A DNA stretch of 64,000 nucleotides from an uncultured Flavobacteriaceae bacterium (GTDB lineage: Bacteria > Bacteroidota > Bacteroidia > Flavobacteriales > Flavobacteriaceae), in the NCBI GenBank assembly GCA_943788095.1, contig CALSOZ010000001.1, forward strand, positions 461,590 through 525,589. Direction: 5' to 3'. Shown one piece after another: positions 1 to 9,762 of this stretch (its first letter is position 1; the number at the start of each line of letters is the position of its first letter). The notes beneath the pieces are model-generated. The model saw nothing but the letters and a program-made list of their open reading frames with translations, ran no database searches and was not told the DNA's origin. Position numbers and translations under genes: made by a program.

Positions 1-1524
1 AAGTGATACATCGCGCATTGAAAGTTGATTCTTTCCTTTTTTTCCAATAAGATCCGTAATGGAAATAGGGGTGTAGTTTAAATAGGTTTCTGCCAACACC
101 TCCATATTGTGACGCATATCAGGGTTGATTAAATAATGCGCAATCATGGTATCAAACAAAGTTCCTTTGACCTCGATATTATATTTGTGCAATACTTTTA
201 AGTCGTATTTTAAGTTCTGCCCAATTTTCTCAATATGAGTCGCTTCAAAAAAGGGTCTAAATAATTCGATTAATTTTTGGGCTTCCTCAAATGATTCTGG
301 AAATGGAATGTAAAATCCTTTATGTGCTTCCCACGAAAAGGAAATCCCTACAAGTTCTGCTTTCAACGGATTGAGTCCTGTGGTTTCGGTATCAAAACAG
401 ACCGAAGTTTGGCGCATCAACTGCTTGATAAAGAGTTTCAACCCTAAATCACCTGAAACACTTTGGTAAAAGTGCGGCACTGAAGTGGCGGTTTCTCTGC
501 CGTAGTTTTGTGTCGCCACAGCCGCTGAAGGTTCGTCTCCACCAAACAAGGAAAATTGTCCAGCTCCTGCATCTGATACCGGTTTAGGTGTTGGTTTCGG
601 AGCAGAATCCTCTGTCGATGAAGGGGTACTTTCAGGGGATTTTACAGCAAATGTTTTATTAAAATTATCGATCAATCGTCTGAACTCCAAGTCTTGAAAA
701 AGGGCACTCACTTTTTCGGTATCGGGTGCAGAGAGTTCAAAACTTTTTGGATCAAATTCCACCGGAACATCCAATAGAATGGTGGCTAATTTTTTAGACA
801 ACAATCCAAGTTCTGCATTGGCCTCAATTTTTTCTTTCATTTTCCCTTTGAGCTCGTGGGTATTTGCCAATAAATTTTCCATGCTGCCATATTGCGCAAG
901 CAGTTTTTTAGCCGTTTTATCACCCACGCCAGGAAGTCCTGGAATATTGTCGGATGCATCGCCTTTCATCCCTAAGAAATCGATCACTTGAAGCGGGTCT
1001 TCAATTTCAAATTTTGCTTTGATTTCTTCGACACCCCAAGTTTCATAGCCGCCTCCAAACATGGGGCGGTACATAAAAATATTCTCACTGACCAATTGTG
1101 CAAAATCTTTATCGGGGGTGACCATAAAGGTTTTATAGCCCTCTTTTTCGGCTTTTTTAGCTAGGGTTCCAATAATATCATCTGCTTCAAATCCTTCTTT
1201 GACAATTATAGGAATGTGCATCGCCTCCAAAATTTCATAGATATAAGGAATGGCTACTTTTATTCCTTCGGGGGTTGCATCTCTATTGGCTTTATATTCT
1301 TTAAAAATTTCAACACGGTCTTTACTCCCGCCTTTGTCAAAACAAACTGCCAAATGATCGGGACGTTCTCTTTTTATAACATCTAATAAAGAGTTGGTAA
1401 ATCCTAGAATGGCAGAAGTATCTAGCCCTTTTGAGTTGATTCGAGGGTTTTTGATAAACGCATAATAACCTCTAAAAATGAGAGCATAAGCATCGAGAAG
1501 AAATAAGCGTTTTTGTTCGGCCAT
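1..1524 (-). CDS. polA: DNA polymerase I, N-terminal part (cut by left window edge)
   Basis: Encodes the first 508 residues of DNA polymerase I, the enzyme for Okazaki-fragment processing and repair gap filling. The ATG is at 1522-1524 and the product begins MAEQKRLFLLDAYALIFRGY. The N-terminal 5'-3' exonuclease domain (about residues 1-290) shows the FDKGGSKDR region, EADDIIGTLA, TPDKDFAQLV and DFLGMKGDASDNIPG, whose acidic residues bind metal. A variable, Ala/Pro/Glu-rich linker follows (about 290-340), then the start of the 3'-5' exonuclease-like domain with the CFDTETTGLNPLKAEL stretch. The polymerase domain lies outside the window. It sits 11 bases after the glycosylasparaginase stop on the same strand, so it may be partly read from that operon. 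Confidence 0.95.
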   Translation of the reverse strand, partial: MAEQKRLFLLDAYALIFRGYYAFIKNPRINSKGLDTSAILGFTNSLLDVIKRERPDHLAVCFDKGGSKDRVEIFKEYKANRDATPEGIKVAIPYIYEILEAMHIPIIVKEGFEADDIIGTLAKKAEKEGYKTFMVTPDKDFAQLVSENIFMYRPMFGGGYETWGVEEIKAKFEIEDPLQVIDFLGMKGDASDNIPGLPGVGDKTAKKLLAQYGSMENLLANTHELKGKMKEKIEANAELGLLSKKLATILLDVPVEFDPKSFELSAPDTEKVSALFQDLEFRRLIDNFNKTFAVKSPESTPSSTEDSAPKPTPKPVSDAGAGQFSLFGGDEPSAAVATQNYGRETATSVPHFYQSVSGDLGLKLFIKQLMRQTSVCFDTETTGLNPLKAELVGISFSWEAHKGFYIPFPESFEEAQKLIELFRPFFEATHIEKIGQNLKYDLKVLHKYNIEVKGTLFDTMIAHYLINPDMRHNMEVLAETYLNYTPISITDLIGKKGKNQLSMRDVSL

Positions 1525-1535
1525 TGGTGTTGTTA

Positions 1536-2537
1536 TTAAGCGTCTTTATTAAAATATTCAGATTGTATTGTTTCGTTTTTTCCTTGTTGGAATTTGGTCA
1601 TACTGAACCATTGATGGATCGAAAAGGAGCCTGTTTGTCCTTGTTTATTGATCGCAATATATCCCACTTGAAAATTTTTGTAATTGCTATTTGGTTTATC
1701 AACTATTCGTCGAATAGCAATTTCACAAGCTTCTTGAGGCGATTTTCCTTGTCGCATCAATTCTACAACCAAAAAACTTCCGACGGTTTTTACAACTTCT
1801 TCACCAAGTCCAGTGGCAACGGCGGCTCCAATTTCATTATCAACAAACAGTCCTGATCCAATGATGGGAGAATCGCCAACCCGCCCGTTTAGTTTATACG
1901 CTAATCCACTTGTGGTGCAAGCACCCGAAAGGTTTCCACCTTTGTCGATAACCAGCATCCCAATGGTGTCGTGATTTTCTATATTAATAATGGGGCTGTA
2001 TTCACTTTTTACTTTCCAAGCTTCCCAGCTTTTTTTAGAATCTTCGGTGAGTAAATTTTCTTTTTTGAACCCTTTTTGTAGAGCAAATTTTTCGGCACCA
2101 CTTCCAGCTAGCATGACGTGTGGGGTGTCTTCCATTACTTTTCGAGCGACAGAAACGGCATGGGTGATGTTTTGTAAAAACACCACAGAACCACAGTCAC
2201 CATTTTGATTCATGATGCAGGCATCAAGGGTGACATTTCCGTCTCGGTCGGGGAGCCCGCCTTTGCCAACAGACTGCCCTTTTTCATTAGCTTCCTCGAC
2301 TCGACAGCCTTGCTCAACGGCGTCCAACGCTGATCCTCCATTTTGTAAAACTTCCCACGCTTTTGCAGTGGCATTTTTCACATCCCAAGTGGCAATGACA
2401 AGCGGAAGTGAAGCCACCTCCAAAGTGCTAATAACACTGTCTGAAGGCGTCGTTTCAGCACAACTGGTTAAGCTCTTTCCAAGTGCTAAACCAATCCCCG
2501 AAAGGGATGCATTTTTCAAAAACTTTCTTCGCTTCAT
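1536..2537 (-). CDS. Glycosylasparaginase / N4-(beta-N-acetylglucosaminyl)-L-asparaginase, exported
   Basis: An Ntn-hydrolase of 333 residues, expected to split the GlcNAc-Asn bond left over from N-linked glycoproteins. The autocleavage site is the HDTIGM motif; Thr191 would become the N-terminal nucleophile of the beta chain. GRVGDSPIIGSG and ATGLGEE downstream match the substrate-binding segments of the family. The N-terminus has a twin-arginine start (MKRRKFLKNASLSGIG) and a Cys at position 26 in LTSC, so it may be a Tat-exported lipoprotein. Its start lies one base after the stop of the upstream sugar transporter, which indicates an operon. The exact substrate (glycoasparagine versus isoaspartyl peptides) is inferred from the family only. 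Length is normal. Confidence 0.88.
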   Translation of the reverse strand: MKRRKFLKNASLSGIGLALGKSLTSCAETTPSDSVISTLEVASLPLVIATWDVKNATAKAWEVLQNGGSALDAVEQGCRVEEANEKGQSVGKGGLPDRDGNVTLDACIMNQNGDCGSVVFLQNITHAVSVARKVMEDTPHVMLAGSGAEKFALQKGFKKENLLTEDSKKSWEAWKVKSEYSPIINIENHDTIGMLVIDKGGNLSGACTTSGLAYKLNGRVGDSPIIGSGLFVDNEIGAAVATGLGEEVVKTVGSFLVVELMRQGKSPQEACEIAIRRIVDKPNSNYKNFQVGYIAINKQGQTGSFSIHQWFSMTKFQQGKNETIQSEYFNKDA

Positions 2538-2538
2538 T

Positions 2539-4212
2539 TTATTTATTAATTGAAATCCCTTGATTTTTCAAGACACTCTTTGTCTTATACGCATAAAATA
2601 ATAGATACATAAAACAGAAAACGGCAATCCAATACGAAGATTGAATGCTAAAAATATCTGCTAATTTTCCTTGTAATGGTGGAATAATTGCTCCTCCTAA
2701 AATCATCATAATTAAGAAAGCAGACCCCTGTGAGGTGTATTTTCCTAATCCAGAAATGCTCAAGGTAAAAATACAAGGCCACATAATAGAACAAAACAAA
2801 CCGCCTGAAAGCAATGCATATAATGCCAATTGTCCCGATGCAAAAATGCCAATGAGGACTCCAACAACCCCCAAGGTACTAAAGATCTTTAAGGTTGTGA
2901 TAGGGTTGTCTTTTGCGAGAAAAAAGCCTCCAATTTGAATGGCAATACACAGGCTAAACAATAAAATTTCTGTGACCGAATAGCTGCCAAAGTTAACCAA
3001 TAGAATCACCCCAAAAGCGACATAAGGCACTAGGATGAGTAACCATTTTTTAAGCCCTTTACTCGGGTTAAAAACAGTGATAGCGCCTACCCAGCGACCA
3101 ATCATCATTCCGCCCCAATATAAGGAAATAAAGGGCGCGATTTCAGCATCATTCATCACCTTTAAACCCAATGGATTTAGGTTGTTTATTTTATCAGCTA
3201 CCGATTTTAAGAGTTCGCCCAAATTACTTTGAATGGTCACTTCGACCCCTACGTACGTAAAAATTGCAAGCATTCCTAAAATCAATTGTGGGTATTTCAT
3301 AGCACCCCAGCCTTCAGCTGATTTTGAAGCACGAGTATTGGCGAAAAATACACTTATTACAACTGCAAATAATGCGATCAAAAGTAAATAAAGACGTTTG
3401 TTTTCAAGCGCTTCCGTGGTAACTTCTCCTCCAGTATAGGTATTAAAAATCAATCCAAAACAAACAAATATAATAACGGTTAATGCAATCAACATGTTTT
3501 TTGCTTTATTGGCAGGTTCAAACACTTCATTTGTTTTTGTGTTTGGTAGCTTTTTAGAAAAATGAAATAGAGCTGCTGCGGCTAAAAACAAGGCACCTAC
3601 CCCTAAGTATAAATATTGTATGGTGGTTAGTTTTATCTTGTTATTTAGGATCATTTGATTCAGTTCATCACCGGATAATGGGGTAGATCCGAAAATGATA
3701 AACGCTATAACGATGGGTCCAATGGTCGTCCCAAAAGAGTTGACACCCCCTGCAAGGTTCAATCGGTGTGAGCCTGTTTCTGGATCGCCGAGTGCAATCG
3801 CAAATGGGTTCGCTGCCGTTTGTTGCAACGAAAATCCAAGACCTACAATAAACAAAGCTAATAATACCAAATAAAATACCGAAGTATCTCCTTGTTGCGA
3901 TCCATCTACAAAGGGATACATTAACAAGGCTCCAAGTGCCGAAATTAAGAGTCCATAGACAATGCCATTTTTGTAGCCCCAGTTATTGAGAATGTCTTTT
4001 TTTACAGCACTCGATATGATGAATAATATGAGGGCTCCTAAGTAATAAGCGCCATAAAAGGCAAAATCTACCAATTGAGATTGAAATTGATCAATGCTAA
4101 AATAGGTTTTACAAAAAGGGATAAAAACGCCGTTTGAAGCGGCAATAAACCCCCAGAAAAAGAAGACCGTAACAAGGGTTGTTAAGGCTGAATTATTGTT
4201 TTTAGTGCTCAT
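2539..4212 (-). CDS. Sugar MFS transporter (FucP/NagP-like)
   Basis: A major facilitator superfamily sugar:proton symporter of 557 residues, longer than the usual 410-440 of FucP-type carriers. It starts with [22 protein letters not shown], a hallmark of the fucose/glucose-galactose porter family, followed by [17 protein letters not shown] and [12 protein letters not shown] in helices 4-5. About twelve hydrophobic segments are visible, with extra hydrophobic stretches in the middle and near the C-terminus ([37 protein letters not shown]). It is transcribed just ahead of glycosylasparaginase with a one-base gap. That pairing suggests uptake of an amino sugar such as GlcNAc released from glycoproteins; this is inference from context, and glucose or galactose is equally possible. 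Confidence 0.85.
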   Translation of the reverse strand: MSTKNNNSALTTLVTVFFFWGFIAASNGVFIPFCKTYFSIDQFQSQLVDFAFYGAYYLGALILFIISSAVKKDILNNWGYKNGIVYGLLISALGALLMYPFVDGSQQGDTSVFYLVLLALFIVGLGFSLQQTAANPFAIALGDPETGSHRLNLAGGVNSFGTTIGPIVIAFIIFGSTPLSGDELNQMILNNKIKLTTIQYLYLGVGALFLAAAALFHFSKKLPNTKTNEVFEPANKAKNMLIALTVIIFVCFGLIFNTYTGGEVTTEALENKRLYLLLIALFAVVISVFFANTRASKSAEGWGAMKYPQLILGMLAIFTYVGVEVTIQSNLGELLKSVADKINNLNPLGLKVMNDAEIAPFISLYWGGMMIGRWVGAITVFNPSKGLKKWLLILVPYVAFGVILLVNFGSYSVTEILLFSLCIAIQIGGFFLAKDNPITTLKIFSTLGVVGVLIGIFASGQLALYALLSGGLFCSIMWPCIFTLSISGLGKYTSQGSAFLIMMILGGAIIPPLQGKLADIFSIQSSYWIAVFCFMYLLFYAYKTKSVLKNQGISINK

Positions 4213-4384
4213 AAGTAGTTGTGTTAGGTTGCTATGAAATTGTATTAAATAAAAATGGCTTACAAACGACGCTGGTGTCGAAAATTACATTTTTGTTTTA
4301 AAGATTAGAAATATAGTGAAAATTCCCAAATCTAAAAGTATCGTTAAATAAAATTATTAACTCAATTATCAGCCGCTAATGTTA

Positions 4385-4392
4385 TACTTTTG
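4385..4392 (+). promoter_or_regulatory. Bacteroidota -7 box for the metallophosphoesterase gene
   Basis: TACTTTTG matches the TANNTTTG -7 consensus of Bacteroidota primary sigma factors and ends 20 bases before the ATG at 4413. No convincing -33 TTTG lies at the standard distance, so the call rests on the -7 box alone. Confidence 0.4.
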
Positions 4393-4412
4393 TAGTTGAT
4401 TTCTTCTAAAAT

Positions 4413-5645
4413 ATGATTCGATTAATAATTTTTTTACTTCTTGTTTTATCCTTAGATTTTTATGCGCTACAAAGTCTAAGAAGCGTGGTTAGAAATCCGT
4501 TGGTAACTTATGGATATGCTATCATTTCACTCGCAGTACTAGGCGTTTTTGTCTACCAAGCAATGACCTTCGATAGAGGCGCAGGAGGTAACCAAGGTTT
4601 TTATTTAGCATTTGCAATATTTGTTTTGGTTTATGTTCCTAAGTTGGTGCTAATTGTTTTTATGTTTGGAGAAGATGTTTATCGACTGTTTGAAGCAGGT
4701 GTTAATTACTTTATTTCAAAACCAGAAAAACCTTCCACCTTTTTTAACTCAAGACGAAAATTTATTGGACAACTTGCGTTAGGATTAGCAGCCATCCCGT
4801 TTATATCCATACTTTATGGAATTACAAAAGGGAAATATAATTTTAAAGTTTTAAAATACACCTTGTATTTTGAGGACTTACCCGCTGCTTTTGATGGGTA
4901 TCAAATCACTCAAATAAGTGATATTCACAGTGGAAGTTTTGATCAGAAAGAAAAAATTGAATATGCGGTTGATTTAGTCAACCAACAAGCATCAAACGTG
5001 ATTATGTTTACAGGCGATTTAGTCAATAGTAAGTCTAAAGAAATGCGTCCTTGGAAATCCACATTTTCCAAATTAAAAGCGCCTGACGGTGTGTTCTCCG
5101 TTTTGGGAAATCATGATTATGGCGATTATACCCGATGGCCTTCAGATAAAGCGAAAGCAAACAATTTTCAAGAATTATTAGACATCCAAAAAGACATTGG
5201 GTTTGATTTATTGAGAAACGAAAGTCGGTTTATAAAAAAATCTGGAGATCGTTTGGCAATCATAGGGGTCGAAAACTGGGGAAAAGGATTTAAGCAAAAA
5301 GGCGATTTAAAGCTTGCTACAGCTGCTGTTGACCCCACAGATTTTAAAATACTCTTAAGCCATGATCCTTCGCATTGGCAGTACGAAGTTGTCAAAGATC
5401 CGCAACAGTATCATTTGACGCTCAGCGGTCATACGCATGGGATGCAATTTGGAATTGAAATCCCAGGTGTGATCAAATGGAGTCCTATCAAATGGCGCTA
5501 TAAATACTGGGCTGGCATCTACGAAAAGGCAGGTCAGTACATCAATGTGAACCGTGGGTTTGGCTTTTTAGCATTCCCTGGCCGGGTTGGAATATGGCCT
5601 GAAATCTCCGTTATAACGCTAAAAAAAGGGATTAATAACGCTTAA
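4413..5645 (+). CDS. Membrane-anchored calcineurin-like metallophosphoesterase (YkuE/YaeI type)
   Basis: 410 residues. The first 150 hold three or four hydrophobic segments (residues about 1-20, 30-50, 65-90 and 118-138), placing the catalytic domain next to the membrane. The phosphoesterase domain carries the full metal-binding set: SDIHSG (D-x-H), FTGDLVNS (GD), LGNHDYGDY (GNHD), LLSHDP (H) and LSGHTHGMQFG (GHTH). Members of this family hydrolyse phosphoesters such as lipid A precursors or other membrane lipids, but no substrate can be read from the sequence. It stands alone: the sugar transporter is divergent, and the next gene starts 108 bases downstream on the same strand. A promoter-like box precedes it. 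Confidence 0.88.
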   Translation: MIRLIIFLLLVLSLDFYALQSLRSVVRNPLVTYGYAIISLAVLGVFVYQAMTFDRGAGGNQGFYLAFAIFVLVYVPKLVLIVFMFGEDVYRLFEAGVNYFISKPEKPSTFFNSRRKFIGQLALGLAAIPFISILYGITKGKYNFKVLKYTLYFEDLPAAFDGYQITQISDIHSGSFDQKEKIEYAVDLVNQQASNVIMFTGDLVNSKSKEMRPWKSTFSKLKAPDGVFSVLGNHDYGDYTRWPSDKAKANNFQELLDIQKDIGFDLLRNESRFIKKSGDRLAIIGVENWGKGFKQKGDLKLATAAVDPTDFKILLSHDPSHWQYEVVKDPQQYHLTLSGHTHGMQFGIEIPGVIKWSPIKWRYKYWAGIYEKAGQYINVNRGFGFLAFPGRVGIWPEISVITLKKGINNA

Positions 5646-5753
5646 ATATCAGAAAATGTTATATTTACCCCAATAAATTACTTATTTTATGGTAGATTAC
5701 GATCATAGTTAAGTAAAATTATCATTGAAGGTTGATCCATAAAACACCATGAT

Positions 5754-6050
5754 ATGTCAAAATTTGGAGAGTTAATAGATGTTGAAATTCCAGTATTGTT
5801 TGAATTTTTCACCGAATGGAGTGATGAATCTGAAGCGATGCACGATGTACTTAGGCATGTTGCAGCTGCAATGGGAGACAAGGCGCGCGTTATAAAAATT
5901 GATGTTGACAAAAACAAAGATCTCTCGGAAGCACTACGCATTAAAGGCTTGCCAACGTTAATTATTTATAAATCTGGCGACATGAAATGGCGCCAAAGCG
6001 GAGAGCTCGACGCCAATACCATTATTGGTCGGATTCAAGAATATGTCTAA
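5754..6050 (+). CDS. Thioredoxin-fold protein lacking the CxxC active site
   Basis: A 98-residue single-domain thioredoxin-like protein without any cysteine. The region normally holding WCGPCK reads FTEWSDESEAM (about residues 19-29), while the rest of the fold is kept: IKIDVDKNKDLSEAL, the conserved cis-proline loop GLPTLIIY, and KSGDMKWRQSG. There is no signal peptide, so it is probably cytoplasmic. It cannot carry out dithiol-disulfide exchange; a binding or chaperone-type role is possible but not shown. It is convergent with the large DUF2723 gene, whose stop lies 6 bases away. The start is the ATG after CACCATGAT. Confidence 0.8.
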   Translation: MSKFGELIDVEIPVLFEFFTEWSDESEAMHDVLRHVAAAMGDKARVIKIDVDKNKDLSEALRIKGLPTLIIYKSGDMKWRQSGELDANTIIGRIQEYV

Positions 6051-6056
6051 CCGTCG

Positions 6057-9000
6057 TTAAGATTCATCAGCATCCAAAACGATAGAATCCATGTCCTCTT
6101 TGTCTTGCAGGTCTTCCGCATCTGGTTCGCCAGTAAACAGTCTAAGATAGGAATTGAATTTCCCCATTTCAGTTTTAATAAAGGCCTCAGTTTCATAAAA
6201 AGCAGTCACATCAACTAAACTTCTGTAGCGTTCAATATCATTGTAGATGGTTTGAATTTGTTTTGATTGATTATAATCGGAAAGAGTGCTATAATAAGCT
6301 AAGTTTTCTTGATATTTACGACTTACATCTATATATAATTTTCGTGCCTTTTCAGTAGCTTCCAATTCATAATACGCGCCAATGTAAGGCTCTAATAAGG
6401 TGTAAAATCCAAACAAATCGACGGGCATTTTGGCCATCGCTAAATCTGCAATTTCTTCCGCTTTTTCTAATTCACCTTCTTGGATTAACACTTCGATAAG
6501 TCGCGCTAAGTTCCCGCGATAGGTTAAACTATTTTTTCGGGTTTCAACATCATGATACATTGAGGGATCTCCATTATTCCCCCAATCCCAATTGGTGACC
6601 ATTTCGTACATTTTATCGGAGTCAATACGACCCATATCAAAAGGGTTGTCTTTCGCAACTGGCGTTTTTATAGGTACTAATTTGTACACCAAACCATCCA
6701 ATTGTAAATAGTCTTTCATCCAAATATAATCTTCATCTCCAAACGCACCGCCTGTAAAATAGATGGGGCGTTCCCAATTATTATTAGCGATAATATCCAA
6801 CATCAATAAACGATTTTTGTAGAGTGCTGCCCCTTTGATTTTAATGTCAATATACGGTACGATTAAGGTCGAATCTTTTGCTTTTACAATTCCATTTTTT
6901 AAGACAGATGCTTTATCAACAGGAATTCTAACGTGTTCTGTAGGTAAGTAATTGGCATTTAAATCTTGGCGGCGTTGTCCGCTTGTATCATAGCCTTGTT
7001 GTTCAAGAACATGTTTGTACTTGGTACGTGGGTCATCACTTGTAATAAAACCTAAAAATTGATCAATACTAAGAGTATCGTTAGTGACGACCTCTTTGAT
7101 GATATAATCGCGTGTGCCCCACTTAAATTGATCATGGGTCAATGCAGAGGGAATTGGATCGCTTTCATACGCTTTGCGTTTCATTTGATCAATGTACCAA
7201 TCCACATTTAATAAACTCGTACACACTACACGCACATCCCGTCGAATGCCTTCAATTTCCTGTGCATACCAAAGTGGAAAGGTATCGTTGTCACCAATGG
7301 TAAAAAGGATGGCATTGGGATCACAAGATTCTAAATACTGAATGGCCATCGCGTGGGCCGTTTCTCTTTTCGATCGATCATGGTCGTCCCAGTTTTGACT
7401 TATTAAAATCCCTGGGACAGCGATCAAACAGACCCCGCTCACAATGGGTGCTAACAAGTTTGTTTTTGTGTAGCTGCTTAATTTTTCAAAAATGGCAAAC
7501 ACTCCAAATCCGATCCAAAGTGCAAAGACGTAAAAAGATCCTACCAACGAATAATCCCGTTCGCGCGGTTCAAAAGGTCGGACATTGGTATAGACCTGTA
7601 TGGCAATTCCCGTAAATAAGAAAAACACCAGCATCGTCCAAAAGAGTTTTTTGTCTCTATTAAAAAGAAAGAATAATCCAATGAACCCTAGCAATAAAGG
7701 CAAGAAGTAGTAGGTGTTTCTGGCTTTGTTATTTAAAACATCACTTGGGAGGTTGTCTTGAGAAATGCCTAAAAAATAGGTGTCTATAAACGAAATTCCG
7801 CTGATCCAATTGCCATGCAAGTCAAATTTACCCTGGACATCATCTTGTCGTCCGGTAAAATTCCACATAAAATAACGCCAATACATATAGCCAATCTGAT
7901 AATCAAAAAGGTAATAAATGTTTTGAAGGAGGGATGGTTTTTGAATGTCGATATAACGCCCATATTTTTTCAGAAAGGCAGTGTAGTCTTCGTAATCGAC
8001 GTCTCCATTTGCAACCGCTCCTTTGAAGTCGTTGATAATGGCACGTAAATCGTTTTGCATTTGATACTCACTCTTGATTGAAAACTCCAAAAAGCCAGAG
8101 AACATCATATAATTTTCAGCGTGTTCAGAACTCCACATTCTTGGTAAAAAAGACGCGTGCTCGGAATTGTAGTTTTGTAAACCGTCTTTGTAGTCGTTTA
8201 CAATTACATATTTCCCTGCAGTTTTGTCTTTTTCATATTTTGGCTTATCATCAATATATGGTTGGTTTTCATCCAATCCAGCATATTGATCGGTGAATTG
8301 AGGCCCATAAAATAAATGTGTTTTTGGATATTGCTCTAAGTTATAATAGGCGAGGAGTTCTCGGGCACTTGAAGGATTATTTTCATTAACTGTGACGTTG
8401 GCATTGGCTCGAATTGGCAATAACAACCACGATGAAAATCCAACGATGATAAACGTGATGCATAAAAGTCCCGTATTAAAATAGATATAGCCTTTTTTTC
8501 GAGTGTAGTTTAAACCCAAATAAACAAATGCCACTAAGGCTATAAATGCGATGACTGAGCCCGAATTAAAAGGCAGCCCTACAGAATTCACAAAAAAGAT
8601 TTCTAAAGCACTAAAATAGCGAAGAATGTTAGGAGCGAGGAGTTTAAATACAAATAATAAAATAGCAACGCCAGCAACATTGGCAAGAATAAAATTCTTT
8701 ACCGTCACGGTTTTATAGTTTTTGAAAAAATAGATAAGACCAATGGAAGGAATGGTTAAAAGGCCCATGAAGTGGACCCCAAACGATAGGCCAACAATAA
8801 ATGAAATGAGCACTAACCACTTGTTGCCTCTAGACGTAAACATGTCCTTTTGCCAGCGCAGACCTAAGTAAAACATGACTGCTAAAATTAAAGTTGCCAT
8901 CGCATACACTTCAGTTTCAACAGCATTAAACCAAAAGGAATCGGTAAACGCAAAGGACAAACTCCCAACAAATGCGGCACCTAGAATGGCAATTTGTTGA

Positions 9001-9347
9001 TTTTTAGATGTTTTTGAGTCGGTTTTAGCGACTTGTTGGATAAGCAACACAATTGTCCAAAACATAAACAAAATAGCGAAGGCACTTGCCGTAGCACTCA
9101 TCATATTAATCATGAGTCCTATTTGGGTAGGGTCGGTAGCAAAAATCGAAAAGAACGCCCCCATCATCTGAAAAAACGGTGCCCCAGGAGGATGTCCTAC
9201 TTGTAGTTTAGAAGACGTTAAAATATACTCACCTGCATCCCAAAAACTTACGGTGGGTTCAACCGTCAGGCTATACGTGATAAATGCTATTAAAAAGGCA
9301 AGCCATCCTAAGATGAGGTTCCATTTTTTAAAATTAAAATCCGCCAT
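6057..9347 (-). CDS. DUF2723 polytopic membrane protein, candidate protein O-mannosyltransferase, with TPR-like tail
   Basis: 1096 residues. The N-terminal half has many hydrophobic helices typical of a GT-C fold glycosyltransferase; the first luminal loop carries FWDAGEY followed by QVGHPPGAPFFQ, resembling the acidic catalytic loop of polyprenol-sugar-dependent transferases. A periplasmic stretch (about 650-900) contains NAILFTIGDNDTFPLWY and RRDVRVVCTSLLNVDWYIDQ. The C-terminal 150 residues look helical and TPR-like (ELEKAEEIADLAMAKMP, ATEKARKLYIDVSRKYQ). DUF2723 is shared with human TMEM260, a known protein O-mannosyltransferase. Since Flavobacteria O-glycosylate exported proteins starting from mannose, a role in that pathway is plausible, but it is inference. 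Confidence 0.82.
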   Translation of the reverse strand: MADFNFKKWNLILGWLAFLIAFITYSLTVEPTVSFWDAGEYILTSSKLQVGHPPGAPFFQMMGAFFSIFATDPTQIGLMINMMSATASAFAILFMFWTIVLLIQQVAKTDSKTSKNQQIAILGAAFVGSLSFAFTDSFWFNAVETEVYAMATLILAVMFYLGLRWQKDMFTSRGNKWLVLISFIVGLSFGVHFMGLLTIPSIGLIYFFKNYKTVTVKNFILANVAGVAILLFVFKLLAPNILRYFSALEIFFVNSVGLPFNSGSVIAFIALVAFVYLGLNYTRKKGYIYFNTGLLCITFIIVGFSSWLLLPIRANANVTVNENNPSSARELLAYYNLEQYPKTHLFYGPQFTDQYAGLDENQPYIDDKPKYEKDKTAGKYVIVNDYKDGLQNYNSEHASFLPRMWSSEHAENYMMFSGFLEFSIKSEYQMQNDLRAIINDFKGAVANGDVDYEDYTAFLKKYGRYIDIQKPSLLQNIYYLFDYQIGYMYWRYFMWNFTGRQDDVQGKFDLHGNWISGISFIDTYFLGISQDNLPSDVLNNKARNTYYFLPLLLGFIGLFFLFNRDKKLFWTMLVFFLFTGIAIQVYTNVRPFEPRERDYSLVGSFYVFALWIGFGVFAIFEKLSSYTKTNLLAPIVSGVCLIAVPGILISQNWDDHDRSKRETAHAMAIQYLESCDPNAILFTIGDNDTFPLWYAQEIEGIRRDVRVVCTSLLNVDWYIDQMKRKAYESDPIPSALTHDQFKWGTRDYIIKEVVTNDTLSIDQFLGFITSDDPRTKYKHVLEQQGYDTSGQRRQDLNANYLPTEHVRIPVDKASVLKNGIVKAKDSTLIVPYIDIKIKGAALYKNRLLMLDIIANNNWERPIYFTGGAFGDEDYIWMKDYLQLDGLVYKLVPIKTPVAKDNPFDMGRIDSDKMYEMVTNWDWGNNGDPSMYHDVETRKNSLTYRGNLARLIEVLIQEGELEKAEEIADLAMAKMPVDLFGFYTLLEPYIGAYYELEATEKARKLYIDVSRKYQENLAYYSTLSDYNQSKQIQTIYNDIERYRSLVDVTAFYETEAFIKTEMGKFNSYLRLFTGEPDAEDLQDKEDMDSIVLDADES

Positions 9348-9452
9348 GGTGTAAAATTGAAGTTTGAGGCGAATTTAATAATAATTACTCAAGGTTTAAA
9401 AGGTTTTAAGTAAACCTTAATATTTTTTAGTTAAAACGGATAAAATACTTTT

Positions 9453-9674
9453 TTAGAAAAGCACTTCATGTAGATACCTTCCTGGCATCAAGATAAATAA
9501 TCCGGCGAGAAGTAAGCCCGTCCAGTAGAGTAATTTCATGCTGCGTTTGTGTCGTTGTATATTTCCTTTTTTTACCGCAATTAAACTGCTAGGAACCGTC
9601 CATATCGCGAGAAAACTCAATAAAGGTATCCATCCAAAATGATTTAGAAATGTGGGACCTACATAGGCTTTCAA
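9453..9674 (-). CDS. Short DUF2306-like membrane protein, probably a C-terminal remnant
   Basis: 73 codons from a TTG, with two hydrophobic segments (WIPLLSFLAIWTVPSSLIAV and LLYWTGLLLAGLFILMPG) separated by the basic KKGNIQRHKRSMK. This arrangement, ending in MPGRYLHEVLF, looks like the C-terminal half of DUF2306 membrane proteins. No ATG exists in frame. The frame stays open upstream for about 60 bases with another hydrophobic stretch, then meets a stop near 9735, beside the tRNA-Gln promoter on the other strand. It is therefore either a decayed gene or a short protein with an unusual start. No ribosome-binding sequence is visible. Confidence 0.45.
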   Translation of the reverse strand: MKAYVGPTFLNHFGWIPLLSFLAIWTVPSSLIAVKKGNIQRHKRSMKLLYWTGLLLAGLFILMPGRYLHEVLF

Positions 9675-9714
9675 AAATAAGAATACAATAGAGGAAAAAA
9701 TAAATTTAAAAATG

Positions 9715-9745
9715 TTTGTGCAAACAAAACTTTATTATAAATTTG
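9715..9745 (+). promoter_or_regulatory. Promoter of tRNA-Gln (TTTG-N19-TANNTTTG)
   Basis: TTTG at 9715-9718 and TAAATTTG at 9738-9745 are separated by exactly 19 bases, a perfect match to the Bacteroidota primary-sigma consensus. The tRNA begins 17 bases after the -7 box. Confidence 0.72.
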
Positions 9746-9762
9746 CAGCCTCATTAAGAGAT

